A DNA stretch of 8,319 nt from an uncultured Porphyromonadaceae bacterium (GTDB lineage: Bacteria; Bacteroidota; Bacteroidia; Bacteroidales; Muribaculaceae). The notes under the pieces were generated by a model that worked only from the letters and a program-made list of their open reading frames with translations, ran no database searches and was not told the origin of the DNA. Location: the NCBI GenBank assembly GCA_900554265.1, contig USGZ01000055.1, forward strand, positions 1 to 8,319, given 5' to 3'. Below, piece after piece: positions 1 through 5,730 of this stretch; position 1 is the stretch's first letter, and the number at the start of each line of letters is the position of its first letter. Position numbers and translations under genes: made by a program.

Positions 1-327
1 GTTTGTCTTGACAATTCCGGGCTGCCTGAGGGCCAGACTGACTTCCGCGGCGGGAGCGGTCCGGGCGATGATGGCGTCGAGGTCGGGAGTGAGGGTCAGG
101 AAATCCTGCCGGAGGCCGTCGGCTGGCGCGATGGGAGCCTCGACCGTAATCTGGGCGTCGAAACCCATGAGCTTACGCTGGATTTCATGCTTGAAGCCTA
201 CCACAACGGCGAGAGTGAATTCCATAACCATCACGGCAAGTGCCACGCCTGCCACGGCGATGACCACTCCCGTGCGGCCGCTGCGGTTCAGGCTCAGCCG
301 GCCCGAAATCCATAGAGGTGTGTTCAT
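1..327 (-). CDS. FtsX/LolC-E-type ABC transporter permease, N-terminal part (runs off the left edge)
   Basis: The minus strand is open from an ATG at 327-325 to the window edge, giving the first 109 residues (MNTPLWISGRL...). The start matches the usual layout of FtsX-like permeases of the LolC/E group: a short cytoplasmic lead with basic residues (SGRLSLNRSGRTG), one long hydrophobic helix at about residues 20-46 (VVIAVAGVALAVMVMEFTLAVVVGF), then a soluble region beginning HEIQRKLMGFDAQITV, which is where the periplasmic MacB-like domain starts in this family. Known members move lipoproteins or other substrates from the inner membrane, powered by a separate ATPase. No ATPase is visible here and the substrate is unknown. 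The gene lies 30 bp downstream of the sigma factor gene on the same strand, so the two are probably co-transcribed. An AGGA-like stretch lies about 13 bases before the ATG. The truncation is due only to the window. Family call fairly sure; role unassigned. Confidence 0.75.
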   Translation of the reverse strand, partial: MNTPLWISGRLSLNRSGRTGVVIAVAGVALAVMVMEFTLAVVVGFKHEIQRKLMGFDAQITVEAPIAPADGLRQDFLTLTPDLDAIIARTAPAAEVSLALRQPGIVKTN

Positions 328-357
328 TTGCGGACAAATGTTCCTGACCGCCGGGAT

Positions 358-948
358 TCAGCGGGTAAGAATCAGGGAGCGGTCCTTGGCCATGCGGCGC
401 AGGTTCAGAATGGCGTAGCGCATGCGTCCGAGAGCGGTGTTGATGCTTACGCCGGTTATTTCGGCGATTTCCTTGAACGACAGGTCGCTGTAGTATCTCA
501 TTTTAAGAACCTCGCGCTGAACGTCGGGCAGCTCTTCGATGAGCCGGCGCACATCGTCCTCAATCTGAAGGTCGATCAGGGAGTCTTCTATCGTCCCTTC
601 GGAAAGTTCGCGGCGGTTGAGGACGTCGAAGTTGGTGTCGTCGGTGCTGACGGCGGCCTCGGTCTTGTCCTGGCGGAAGGAATCGATTACGAGATTGCGG
701 GCAATCCGGCAAATCCATGCCGAGAACTTGCCCATATCGTTGTATTTACCCTGACGGATGGTCATGATAGCCTTGACGAATGTCTCCTGGAAGATATCGT
801 CGGCAAGGTCGGAGTCCTTGACCATCGAGAGGATAAAATTGAAAAGTTTTACCTTATGACGGGTAAGCAGAGTGTCGAACGCCGCATTATTGCCTCCGGC
901 ATATTCCGCCACCAACTGTTCGTCGGTGAGCTTTGTATTTACTCGCAT
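358..948 (-). CDS. ECF-family RNA polymerase sigma factor (sigma-70 regions 2 and 4)
   Basis: This 196-residue protein has the two-domain build of extracytoplasmic-function sigma factors. Region 2 spans about residues 23-93, with the core-binding stretch ADDIFQETFVKAI (49-61) and a -10 recognition helix ending in RNLVIDSFRQ. Region 4 spans about 132-186, with the helix-turn-helix LSFKEIAEITGVSINTALG (156-174). Length is normal for the family. It resembles a sigma factor found widely in Bacteroidales, without close relation to the SusC/D-linked type (from memory). No anti-sigma factor (FecR or zinc-binding type) adjoins it. The next gene in the same direction is a LolC/E-like permease 30 bp away, which hints at an envelope role, but the regulon cannot be read from the sequence. 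The ATG at 948-946 is preceded by an A-rich stretch rather than a Shine-Dalgarno site, as is usual in this phylum. A promoter lies at about 1092-1122. Confidence 0.92.
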   Translation of the reverse strand: MRVNTKLTDEQLVAEYAGGNNAAFDTLLTRHKVKLFNFILSMVKDSDLADDIFQETFVKAIMTIRQGKYNDMGKFSAWICRIARNLVIDSFRQDKTEAAVSTDDTNFDVLNRRELSEGTIEDSLIDLQIEDDVRRLIEELPDVQREVLKMRYYSDLSFKEIAEITGVSINTALGRMRYAILNLRRMAKDRSLILTR

Positions 949-1026
949 TTTCTATTCTTTACTTGGTTGAGTAGAGATATGCAATAGGCGATAGTGTTTT
1001 GGTTTATAATCCTTTTAAATGTGCTG

Positions 1027-1044
1027 AGCCCGAAACTACGGGCT
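1027..1044 (-). other. Hairpin in the leader of the sigma factor transcript
   Basis: AGCCCG (1027-1032) and CGGGCT (1039-1044) form a perfect 6-bp stem with a 6-base loop. It lies about 80 bases upstream of the sigma factor start, inside the leader predicted from the promoter at 1092-1122. No U-tract follows on the minus strand, so it is not a standard terminator. It could be a leader RNA structure or a protein site; a 6-bp stem may also arise by chance. Confidence 0.3.
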
Positions 1045-1091
1045 AGTTGGTCTACTATTGAAAATCGGCTGTTTTCGGTTTCAAACAGATG

Positions 1092-1122
1092 CAAAATTAC
1101 TCATTTCCCGCCTCGTGCGCAA
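1092..1122 (-). promoter_or_regulatory. Bacteroidota-type promoter for the sigma factor gene
   Basis: On the minus strand the -7 box reads TAATTTTG (plus-strand 1092-1099), a full match to TANNTTTG. A TTG lies 20 bp upstream (plus-strand 1120-1122), within the 19-21 bp spacing of the phylum. Transcription would begin near 1086, leaving a leader of about 138 nt before the sigma factor ATG. No better match lies closer to the gene. Confidence 0.6.
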
Positions 1123-1303
1123 TAGAAAGCGAAGTCCGCGGCGCTGATTTAGCAATCTTTAACGGCGACGACACAATAAATCCGGCGCGGCTTTTTGCCA
1201 AATTTTTTCACGGGCGTACAATAATAGGCGCGAAGCTAACGTTTTAAGAATGTCGGCAACGACACGCATTTTCTTAACCTGGTATTTACTTGTCCCATTG
1301 CCT

Positions 1304-1513
1304 ATGGATTATACCTCTACCCTACCTTTCCCTACACGACGTCATCAGCCGGCCCTGCGCAACAATCTGCTCCGCACGGCAACAGCCATCCCTCAACCGG
1401 AACCGTCGGCGGCACCCAGCCAAGGAGTTCTCGACCGTCTCCGCCAGTTCGCCCGCGCCTACTGCCCCGTAAACGTCGGCGGCACAAATTTCTCCGGCAT
1501 CGTACTAAACTGA
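1304..1513 (+). CDS. Candidate small protein of unknown function (69 residues)
   Basis: The reading frame from the ATG at 1304 gives 69 residues, beginning [13 protein letters not shown] and ending [15 protein letters not shown] do not recognise a family. The middle is rich in Pro, Ala, Ser and Gln and probably disordered. The C-terminal third ([19 protein letters not shown]) could form a short amphipathic helix and a strand. Support for a real gene: an intrinsic terminator begins 27 bases after the stop and precedes a separate serC promoter, so it must end a transcript from this region, and the last third of the codons mostly end in C, like the neighbouring real genes. An in-frame ATG at 1250 would add 18 residues including a short hydrophobic run (IFLTWYLLVPLP). 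I prefer 1304 because the added segment has AT-rich, less gene-like codons. No good ribosome-binding site or consensus promoter supports either start, and a non-coding RNA ending at the same terminator is the main alternative. Confidence 0.45.
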   Translation: MDYTSTLPFPTRRHQPALRNNLLRTATAIPQPEPSAAPSQGVLDRLRQFARAYCPVNVGGTNFSGIVLN

Positions 1514-1540
1514 CGTCACAAGACTTACAAAGCATCAAGG

Positions 1541-1570
1541 CGCCTTCCGCACATCCGGGAGGCGTTTTTT
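1541..1570 (+). terminator. Rho-independent terminator after the small gene
   Basis: CGCCTTCC (1541-1548) pairs with GGGAGGCG (1557-1564) through 8 bp, including one G-T wobble, around an 8-base loop. Six T residues follow directly (1565-1570), and the AA before the stem can extend the pairing into them. It ends transcription from the 1304-1513 region just before the serC promoter. Confidence 0.8.
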
Positions 1571-1581
1571 CGTCGTTCGGG

Positions 1582-1612
1582 TTTGCTTTTCCAAAATTGT
1601 TGATTATATTTG
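1582..1612 (+). promoter_or_regulatory. Consensus Bacteroidota promoter for serC-serA
   Basis: TTTG at 1582-1585 and TATATTTG at 1605-1612 (TANNTTTG) are separated by 19 bp, a perfect match to the phylum consensus. Transcription should start near 1618, about 20 nt before the serC ATG. I see no operator or riboswitch in so short a leader. Confidence 0.85.
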
Positions 1613-1637
1613 CAAATGCAAACCAAACCCTGAAACG

Positions 1638-2708
1638 ATGAAGATACACAACTTCTACGCAGGCCCGTCGATTCTGAGCGAATACACCATTCAGAATACG
1701 GCAGACGCCATTCTCAATTTTGCCGATACAGGCCTCTCGGTGCTCGAAGTGAGCCACCGCAGCAAAGAATTCCAGGCAGTGATCGACGAAGCCACGGCCC
1801 TGGTCAAGGAACTCCTTGAGATTCCCGAGGGATTCAGCGTGCTGTGGCTCGGTGGCGGCGCTTCCATGCAGTTCTGCATGATTCCATTCAACTTCCTGAA
1901 GACCAAGGCAAGTTTCCTGGATACCGGCACATGGGCTTCCAACGCCATCAAGGAAGCGCGCCTGTTCGGAGAAGTCGACGTGGTAGCTTCCTCCAAGGAC
2001 GCCAACTACACCTTCATCCCCAAGGGATTCGAGGTTCCCGCTGATTCGGACTACTTCCACTATACGAGCAACAACACCATCTACGGCACCGAAATCCGCA
2101 CGGACCCCACCGTACCGTGCCCCGTAATCGCCGACATGAGCTCCGACATCTTCACCCGCAGGATCGACTGGAGCAAGTACATCGCCGTCTACGCCGGCGC
2201 GCAGAAGAACCTCGCTCCCGCAGGCGTGACGCTGGTAATCGTGCGCGACGAGGCTCTCGGTCATGTCGACCGCCCCATCCCTACCATGCTCGACTACCGC
2301 ACGCACGTCAAGAAGGGCTCGATGTTCAACACGCCCCCCGTGCTGCCCATCTTCTCGGCCCTGCAGACACTGCGCTACTACAAGCAGCTCGGAGGCATCC
2401 CCGAACTGGAACGCCGCGACAAAATCAAAGCCGAGGCCCTCTACAAGGCCATCGACGACAGCCGCATGTTCACCGGCACCGTTACCGACCCCGCCGACCG
2501 CTCCATCATGAACGTATGCTTCGTGATGACTCCCGAATACAAGGAACTCGAAGGTGAGTTCGTGGACTTCTGCAAGGCCCGCGGCATCGTCGGCATCAAG
2601 GGCCACCGCAGCGTCGGCGGCTTCCGCGCCAGCCTCTACAACGCCCTGCCCCTGGAGAGCGTCAATGTCCTGATCGAAGCAATGCACGATTTCGAAGCCA
2701 CGCACTGA
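1638..2708 (+). CDS. serC: Phosphoserine aminotransferase
   Basis: A cytoplasmic class V PLP aminotransferase that converts 3-phosphohydroxypyruvate and glutamate to phosphoserine and 2-oxoglutarate, the second step of serine synthesis. The same enzyme type often acts in pyridoxal phosphate synthesis. The protein has 356 residues, close to the roughly 360 of the family. Visible signatures are the N-terminal [10 protein letters not shown], the substrate-phosphate pair H40-R41 in EVSHRSKEF, the cofactor loop [11 protein letters not shown], the Schiff-base lysine K190 in [13 protein letters not shown], and the C-terminal [20 protein letters not shown], whose His and Arg residues complete the active site of the dimer. 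The ATG at 1638 is set by the conserved N-terminus and lies about 20 nt from the predicted transcript start. serA starts one base after its stop, so the two are translationally coupled. No ribosome-binding site stronger than A-rich sequence is seen. Confidence 0.97.
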   Translation: MKIHNFYAGPSILSEYTIQNTADAILNFADTGLSVLEVSHRSKEFQAVIDEATALVKELLEIPEGFSVLWLGGGASMQFCMIPFNFLKTKASFLDTGTWASNAIKEARLFGEVDVVASSKDANYTFIPKGFEVPADSDYFHYTSNNTIYGTEIRTDPTVPCPVIADMSSDIFTRRIDWSKYIAVYAGAQKNLAPAGVTLVIVRDEALGHVDRPIPTMLDYRTHVKKGSMFNTPPVLPIFSALQTLRYYKQLGGIPELERRDKIKAEALYKAIDDSRMFTGTVTDPADRSIMNVCFVMTPEYKELEGEFVDFCKARGIVGIKGHRSVGGFRASLYNALPLESVNVLIEAMHDFEATH

Positions 2709-2709
2709 C

Positions 2710-3630
2710 ATGAAAGTCCTCATAGCTACCGAAAAGCCCTTCGCGCCCAAAGCCGTAGAGGCGATGCGCAAGGAAATAGAAGGTGCCGGACTCGAGCTGG
2801 CACTCCTCGAGAAATACACCTCGCGCGAGCAGCTCGAGGAAGCCGTCGCCACTGCCGACGCCCTCATCGTCCGCTCCGACATTGTCGACGCCGCCCTTAT
2901 CGCCAAGGCTCCGCTCCTTAAAGTGATAGTACGCGCGGGCGCGGGCTACGACAACATCGACCTGGCCGCCGCCAAGGAGCGCGGCATTGTCGTCGAGAAC
3001 ACTCCCGGCCAGAACAGCCGCGCCGTAGCCGAACTGGTACTCGGCATGGCCATCATGGCTTCGCGCAACAACTACGACGGCACCACCGGCAGCGAAATCT
3101 CCGGCAAGCGCGTCGGCCTGCAGGCCTTCGGCCAGGTAAGCCGCAACGTGGCCAAGGTGCTCGAAGGTTTCGGCTGCAAGGTCAGCGCCATCGACCCCTT
3201 CTGCCCCGCCGAAGTCATCGAACAGGCCGGAGTCGCCGTCGCCGCCAGTTTGCCCGAGCTATATGCCGGCAACGACATCGTGTCCATCCACATTCCAGCC
3301 ACTCCGCAGACAATCGGCTCCATCGGCCGCGAACTCATCGAGAGCATGCCCAAGAACGCCGTCCTCATAAACACCGCCCGCAAGGAAGTGATCAACGAGG
3401 CCGAGCTGGCACAGGCCCTCGAAAACCGCACCGACCTGAAATACTTCGCCGACGTGAAGCCCGGCAACGCCGACGAGCTCAGGGAGCGCTTCGGCGCACG
3501 CGTGTTCTTCACGCCGAAGAAATGCGGCGCCCAGACTCGCGAGGCCAACATGAACGCCGGCATCGCCGCCGCCCGTCAGACCGTGGCCTACCTTACCGGT
3601 GGCGAGGTACGCTTTCAAGTCAACAAATAG
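2710..3630 (+). CDS. serA: D-3-phosphoglycerate dehydrogenase, short form without a regulatory domain
   Basis: This 306-residue 2-hydroxyacid dehydrogenase should oxidise 3-phosphoglycerate to 3-phosphohydroxypyruvate with NAD, the first step of serine synthesis and the supplier of SerC. It has the split substrate domain with the catalytic arginine R75 in VRAGAGYDNID, and a central Rossmann domain in which the usual GxGxxG reads A139-F-G141-Q-V-S144. D162 at the end of the next strand fits NAD preference. The chain stops after the catalytic domain, so the serine-sensing ACT domain of long SerA forms is absent and feedback inhibition by that route is unlikely. The position of the usual catalytic His (TPH) is K270 in FFTPKKCGAQT, and the usual Glu-Pro stretch is replaced by VKPGNADE. 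From memory, related short enzymes in Bacteroidales and Entamoeba share this lysine. The serC pairing makes the assignment strong. The start is fixed by the one-base gap after serC. Confidence 0.9.
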   Translation: MKVLIATEKPFAPKAVEAMRKEIEGAGLELALLEKYTSREQLEEAVATADALIVRSDIVDAALIAKAPLLKVIVRAGAGYDNIDLAAAKERGIVVENTPGQNSRAVAELVLGMAIMASRNNYDGTTGSEISGKRVGLQAFGQVSRNVAKVLEGFGCKVSAIDPFCPAEVIEQAGVAVAASLPELYAGNDIVSIHIPATPQTIGSIGRELIESMPKNAVLINTARKEVINEAELAQALENRTDLKYFADVKPGNADELRERFGARVFFTPKKCGAQTREANMNAGIAAARQTVAYLTGGEVRFQVNK

Positions 3631-3655
3631 GGCGCCGTAAACAAAAGAGAAGCTA

Positions 3656-3679
3656 CACGTTTCCAGCGGAGGAAACGTG
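3656..3679. repeat. Perfect 9-bp inverted repeat downstream of serA
   Basis: CACGTTTCC (3656-3664) and GGAAACGTG (3671-3679) are perfect complements around the hexamer AGCGGA. As RNA this is a stable 9-bp hairpin; as DNA it is a dyad suitable for a dimeric regulator. No U-tract follows, so alone it is not an intrinsic terminator. It begins 26 bases after the serA stop and ends 7 bases before the next, larger hairpin. Confidence 0.7.
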
Positions 3680-3686
3680 AACAAAC

Positions 3687-3738
3687 AAGGCATCCGCAGG
3701 GTTAGATATTAAATTTCATCACCCTGCGAATGCCTTTT
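3687..3738 (+). terminator. Large hairpin with a T-rich tail: serCA terminator or attenuator overlapping the next start codon
   Basis: Positions 3687-3702 (AAGGCATCCGCAGGGT) pair with 3721-3736 (ACCCTGCGAATGCCTT) over 16 positions with one C-A mismatch. The loop is AT-rich and can add a small inner GAT/ATC pairing (3705-3707 with 3718-3720). The right arm runs into TTTT (3735-3738), so it can work as an intrinsic terminator for serCA. The ATG of the following channel gene (3730-3732) lies inside the right arm, so the same structure would hide that start codon in any read-through transcript. The loop also holds TAAATTTC (3710-3717), one base off a -7 box, but no TTG lies at the right distance. 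Confidence 0.65.
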
Positions 3739-4518
3739 ACTTCGAACATATTCAGAAATGCCGCCGGCGGCAGACACGGCCGCGCGACCAAGATACTCCG
3801 GAACCTTGCCAATACGGTGGTAGTATTACTGTCGATCGGACTCATCGTCTGGATTTCAATCGACACATTCAACCATGTCGAGCTCATGTCCGACAGCAGA
3901 TACATGGCTTTCCAGTTCTGGACATGTATCTTCTTCATGCTCGATTTCTTCATCGGGCTTGCCTGCACCGGGGAAAACCGATGGATTTTCATACGCAACA
4001 ACATCATCTTCCTGCTGCTCAGCATTCCCTGGCTCAACGGTGTGCTTTATTTCAATATCGACGTCAACGCCGAAGTTCTCTACTTCCTGCGTTTCATCCC
4101 TATTGCCCGCGGCGCCCTGGCAATGAGCATCGTGTTCGGCTACGTGAGCAAGAACGCAATCACAAGCATGTTCGTGGCATATCTGTCCGTAACGCTCCTT
4201 ACCATGTACTTCTGCTCCCTTATATTCTACCAGCGCGAGTACGGCGTGAACCCCGACGTCAAGAGCTACTGGGACTCGCTGTACTGGTCAGCTATGAATC
4301 TCACCACCGTAGGGTGCTCCATCCAGCCGGTTACTACACCCGGCAAGGTAATAGCCGTCCTGCTGCCAGTCTGCGGCATGGTGATGTTTCCGATGCTGAC
4401 GGTCTACATAGCCAATTACGTGACCGGCAAACTCAAGCCCATAACAAACAGTTCAGCGGACGGCGGCGACAGTAAAAAAGGCTCCGGGCCGGCCTCCGGA
4501 GGCGGTTCCGGCAATTAA
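3730..4518 (+). CDS. Six-TM voltage-gated-channel-like membrane protein with a degenerate potassium filter
   Basis: A 262-residue inner-membrane protein laid out like a single voltage-gated potassium-channel subunit. Hydrophobic segments lie at about 24-45 (S1), 58-79 (S2), 86-108 (S3), 114-139 (S4-like, with only R121, R127 and a flanking K141), 146-167 (S5) and 205-231 (S6). A pore helix WDSLYWSAMNLTTVG sits between S5 and S6. The filter reads T193-V-G195-C-S197, where potassium channels have TVGYG. The tail from 232 is rich in Gly, Ser and Asp and looks disordered; no RCK or cyclic-nucleotide domain is present. It probably forms a tetrameric cation channel, but ion selectivity cannot be inferred from this filter. 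The ATG at 3730 gives a lead of normal length, and the next in-frame ATG would remove S1. That ATG is buried in the hairpin at 3687-3736, and no clear promoter of its own is seen, so expression may depend on read-through from serCA. Confidence 0.8.
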   Translation: MPFTSNIFRNAAGGRHGRATKILRNLANTVVVLLSIGLIVWISIDTFNHVELMSDSRYMAFQFWTCIFFMLDFFIGLACTGENRWIFIRNNIIFLLLSIPWLNGVLYFNIDVNAEVLYFLRFIPIARGALAMSIVFGYVSKNAITSMFVAYLSVTLLTMYFCSLIFYQREYGVNPDVKSYWDSLYWSAMNLTTVGCSIQPVTTPGKVIAVLLPVCGMVMFPMLTVYIANYVTGKLKPITNSSADGGDSKKGSGPASGGGSGN

Positions 4519-4530
4519 TTTCTACAAAAT

Positions 4531-4564
4531 TTTTTCCGGATTACGGGGATTTTCGCTAATTTTG
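4531..4564 (+). promoter_or_regulatory. Bacteroidota-type promoter for the DMT transporter gene
   Basis: TAATTTTG at 4557-4564 matches TANNTTTG in full. A T-run at 4531-4535 stands about 21 bp upstream where TTTG is expected, so the -33 part is only partial. Transcription would start near 4570. This matters for the start call: a GTG at 4564 overlaps the promoter box and cannot begin the protein made from this transcript. Confidence 0.55.
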
Positions 4565-4581
4565 TGAACGGAAAAACCCGC

Positions 4582-5535
4582 ATGCTCATGAAAAGCACAA
4601 CTTCCCGGACACACAAATCGGGCTCGGCTCTGATAGGTCACATAGCCGCCGCAACGGCAGTGGCAATGTGGGGATATTCGTTCGTATCTTCCAAAGTATT
4701 GCTCGAAAACGGATTAGGCCCCGTACAGATATATATACTCCGATTCCTGCTGGCTTATATCATAGTCATATTCATATCGCACAGAAGGCTCTTCGCGGCC
4801 AGCTGGAAGGACGAGATGCTGCTGGCCGTCTGCGGCATGACCTCCGGTTCCCTCTACTTCATAGCCGAAAACTCGGCCCTGCAGTACACCCTGGCCACAA
4901 ACGTGTCGTTGCTCACGTCCATGTCGCCGCTTCTTACGGCAATACTCCTGGCCATGCTCTACAAACACGAGAAGCTCGGACTGGGCACCTGGGTTGGCAG
5001 CGCGCTGGCAATCGCCGGCATGGCCTGCGTGGTGTTCAACAGCTCGACCAACATCCAGGTGCGTCCGCTGGGCGACATCCTCTCGCTGGCCGCAGCCTTC
5101 AGCTGGGCCGTCTATTCGATAATCCTGCGCAAAATCAGCGCCGGCTACGACGTATGGTTCATCTCCCGCAAGACCTTCATCTATGGCCTCATCACCGCCC
5201 TGCCCTTCCTGGCCTTCGAGAAATGGCCCGAGGACTTCGGCGGCATCATGTGCCGCGGCGAGGTTATCGGCAACATGCTTTTCCTCGGCCTCGGCGCCTC
5301 GACCATCGGCTATGTGCTCTGGGCCGTCGGCGTCCGCAATATCGGTGCCCTGAGCGCCAACAACTACATGTACTTCCAGAGCGTGGTCACTCTGGTGGTT
5401 TCCTACTTCGTCCTCCACGAGGGCATAACCATAATCGGAATCGTGGGTATAATCCTGATTATCGGCGGTTTGTGGGCCGGCGACAACATCAATCTCTACC
5501 TCCAGAAGCGCTGCAACAGGGTTAAAGTAGGTTAA
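4582..5535 (+). CDS. DMT-superfamily transporter with two EamA domains
   Basis: A 317-residue inner-membrane protein with about ten hydrophobic helices arranged as two EamA repeats, the pattern of drug/metabolite transporters such as RhaT- and YdcZ-like exporters. The first repeat begins HIAAATAVAMWGYSFVSSKVLL and contains YILRFLLAY and NSALQYTLATNVSLLTSMSPLLTA. The second begins LGDILSLAAAFSWAVYSIILRKIS and ends NNYMYFQSVVTLVVSYFVLHEGITIIGIVGIILIIGG (both read at about 10-140 and 165-300). Family members usually export amino acids or other small metabolites, but sequence alone does not give the substrate. The nearness to serine synthesis genes is only a weak hint. The open frame extends to a GTG at 4564, which I reject because it overlaps the -7 box. 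ATG 4582 and ATG 4588 (MKSTTS) are both possible, and 4588 would remove two residues. No terminator lies before the downstream tRNA promoter. Confidence 0.9.
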   Translation: MLMKSTTSRTHKSGSALIGHIAAATAVAMWGYSFVSSKVLLENGLGPVQIYILRFLLAYIIVIFISHRRLFAASWKDEMLLAVCGMTSGSLYFIAENSALQYTLATNVSLLTSMSPLLTAILLAMLYKHEKLGLGTWVGSALAIAGMACVVFNSSTNIQVRPLGDILSLAAAFSWAVYSIILRKISAGYDVWFISRKTFIYGLITALPFLAFEKWPEDFGGIMCRGEVIGNMLFLGLGASTIGYVLWAVGVRNIGALSANNYMYFQSVVTLVVSYFVLHEGITIIGIVGIILIIGGLWAGDNINLYLQKRCNRVKVG

Positions 5536-5540
5536 ACCAC

Positions 5541-5571
5541 TTGACAAGCGCTCGAAAATGTAGTAACTTTG
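5541..5571 (+). promoter_or_regulatory. Consensus promoter for the initiator tRNA gene
   Basis: TTG at 5541-5543 and TAACTTTG at 5564-5571 are separated by 20 bp, a full match to the Bacteroidota consensus. Transcription should start near 5578, eight bases before the mature tRNA 5' end. The promoter begins six bases after the transporter stop codon. Confidence 0.85.
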
Positions 5572-5585
5572 CATTGTCAAAACAC

Positions 5586-5657
<72 letters not shown>

Positions 5658-5665
5658 CTAAATAG

Positions 5666-5700
5666 ACCGCATCGAGAATCACTCGTGCGGTTTTTTCTTT
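5666..5700 (+). terminator. Rho-independent terminator of the tRNA gene
   Basis: ACCGCA (5666-5671) plus CGAG (5673-5676) pair with CTCG (5682-5685) plus TGCGGT (5686-5691), a 10-bp stem with one bulged T and a 5-base loop. TTTTTCTTT follows (5692-5700). It lies eight bases past the mature tRNA end. Confidence 0.9.
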
Positions 5701-5730
5701 ATCCGCACTCTTGTAATCACTCCAGCACCC

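Larger units (their letters stand above)
949..1303. other. Divergent intergenic region between the sigma factor and small gene
   Basis: About 355 bases without a convincing gene. The left part holds the sigma factor leader and promoter on the minus strand. The middle, about 1100-1200, shows no strong ORF. It contains an interrupted complementary pair, CCGCG at 1136-1140 and CGCGG at 1186-1190 followed by a short T-run, but the loop is long and no upstream plus-strand gene needs a terminator there. The right part has TTTTTG (1192-1197) followed 19 bp later by TACAATAAT (1217-1225), a weak promoter candidate for the plus-strand small gene: the TA is kept but the TTTG half is not. Confidence 0.5.

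Noticed and set aside
328..987. A 219-codon plus-strand frame opposite the sigma factor
   Set aside because: Antisense shadow of a well-supported sigma-70 family gene.
1136..1197. Possible terminator from CCGCG and CGCGG followed by CTTTTTG
   Set aside because: The stem is five bp around a 45-base loop and there is no upstream plus-strand gene to terminate.
1332..2906. A 524-codon open frame on the minus strand opposite serC
   Set aside because: It overlaps serC and the start of serA completely, its translation shows no recognisable domain, and long antisense frames are expected opposite GC-rich genes with C/G-ending codons.
4494..4520. GC-rich palindrome at the end of the channel gene as a terminator
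   Set aside because: It falls in codons for the Gly/Ser-rich tail, is not followed directly by a T-run, and the next promoter lies only about 15 bases past the stop.
4714..5580. A 288-codon minus-strand frame opposite the DMT transporter
   Set aside because: Its translation is acidic and repetitive (the reverse of hydrophobic helices), runs through the tRNA promoter and has no family signature.
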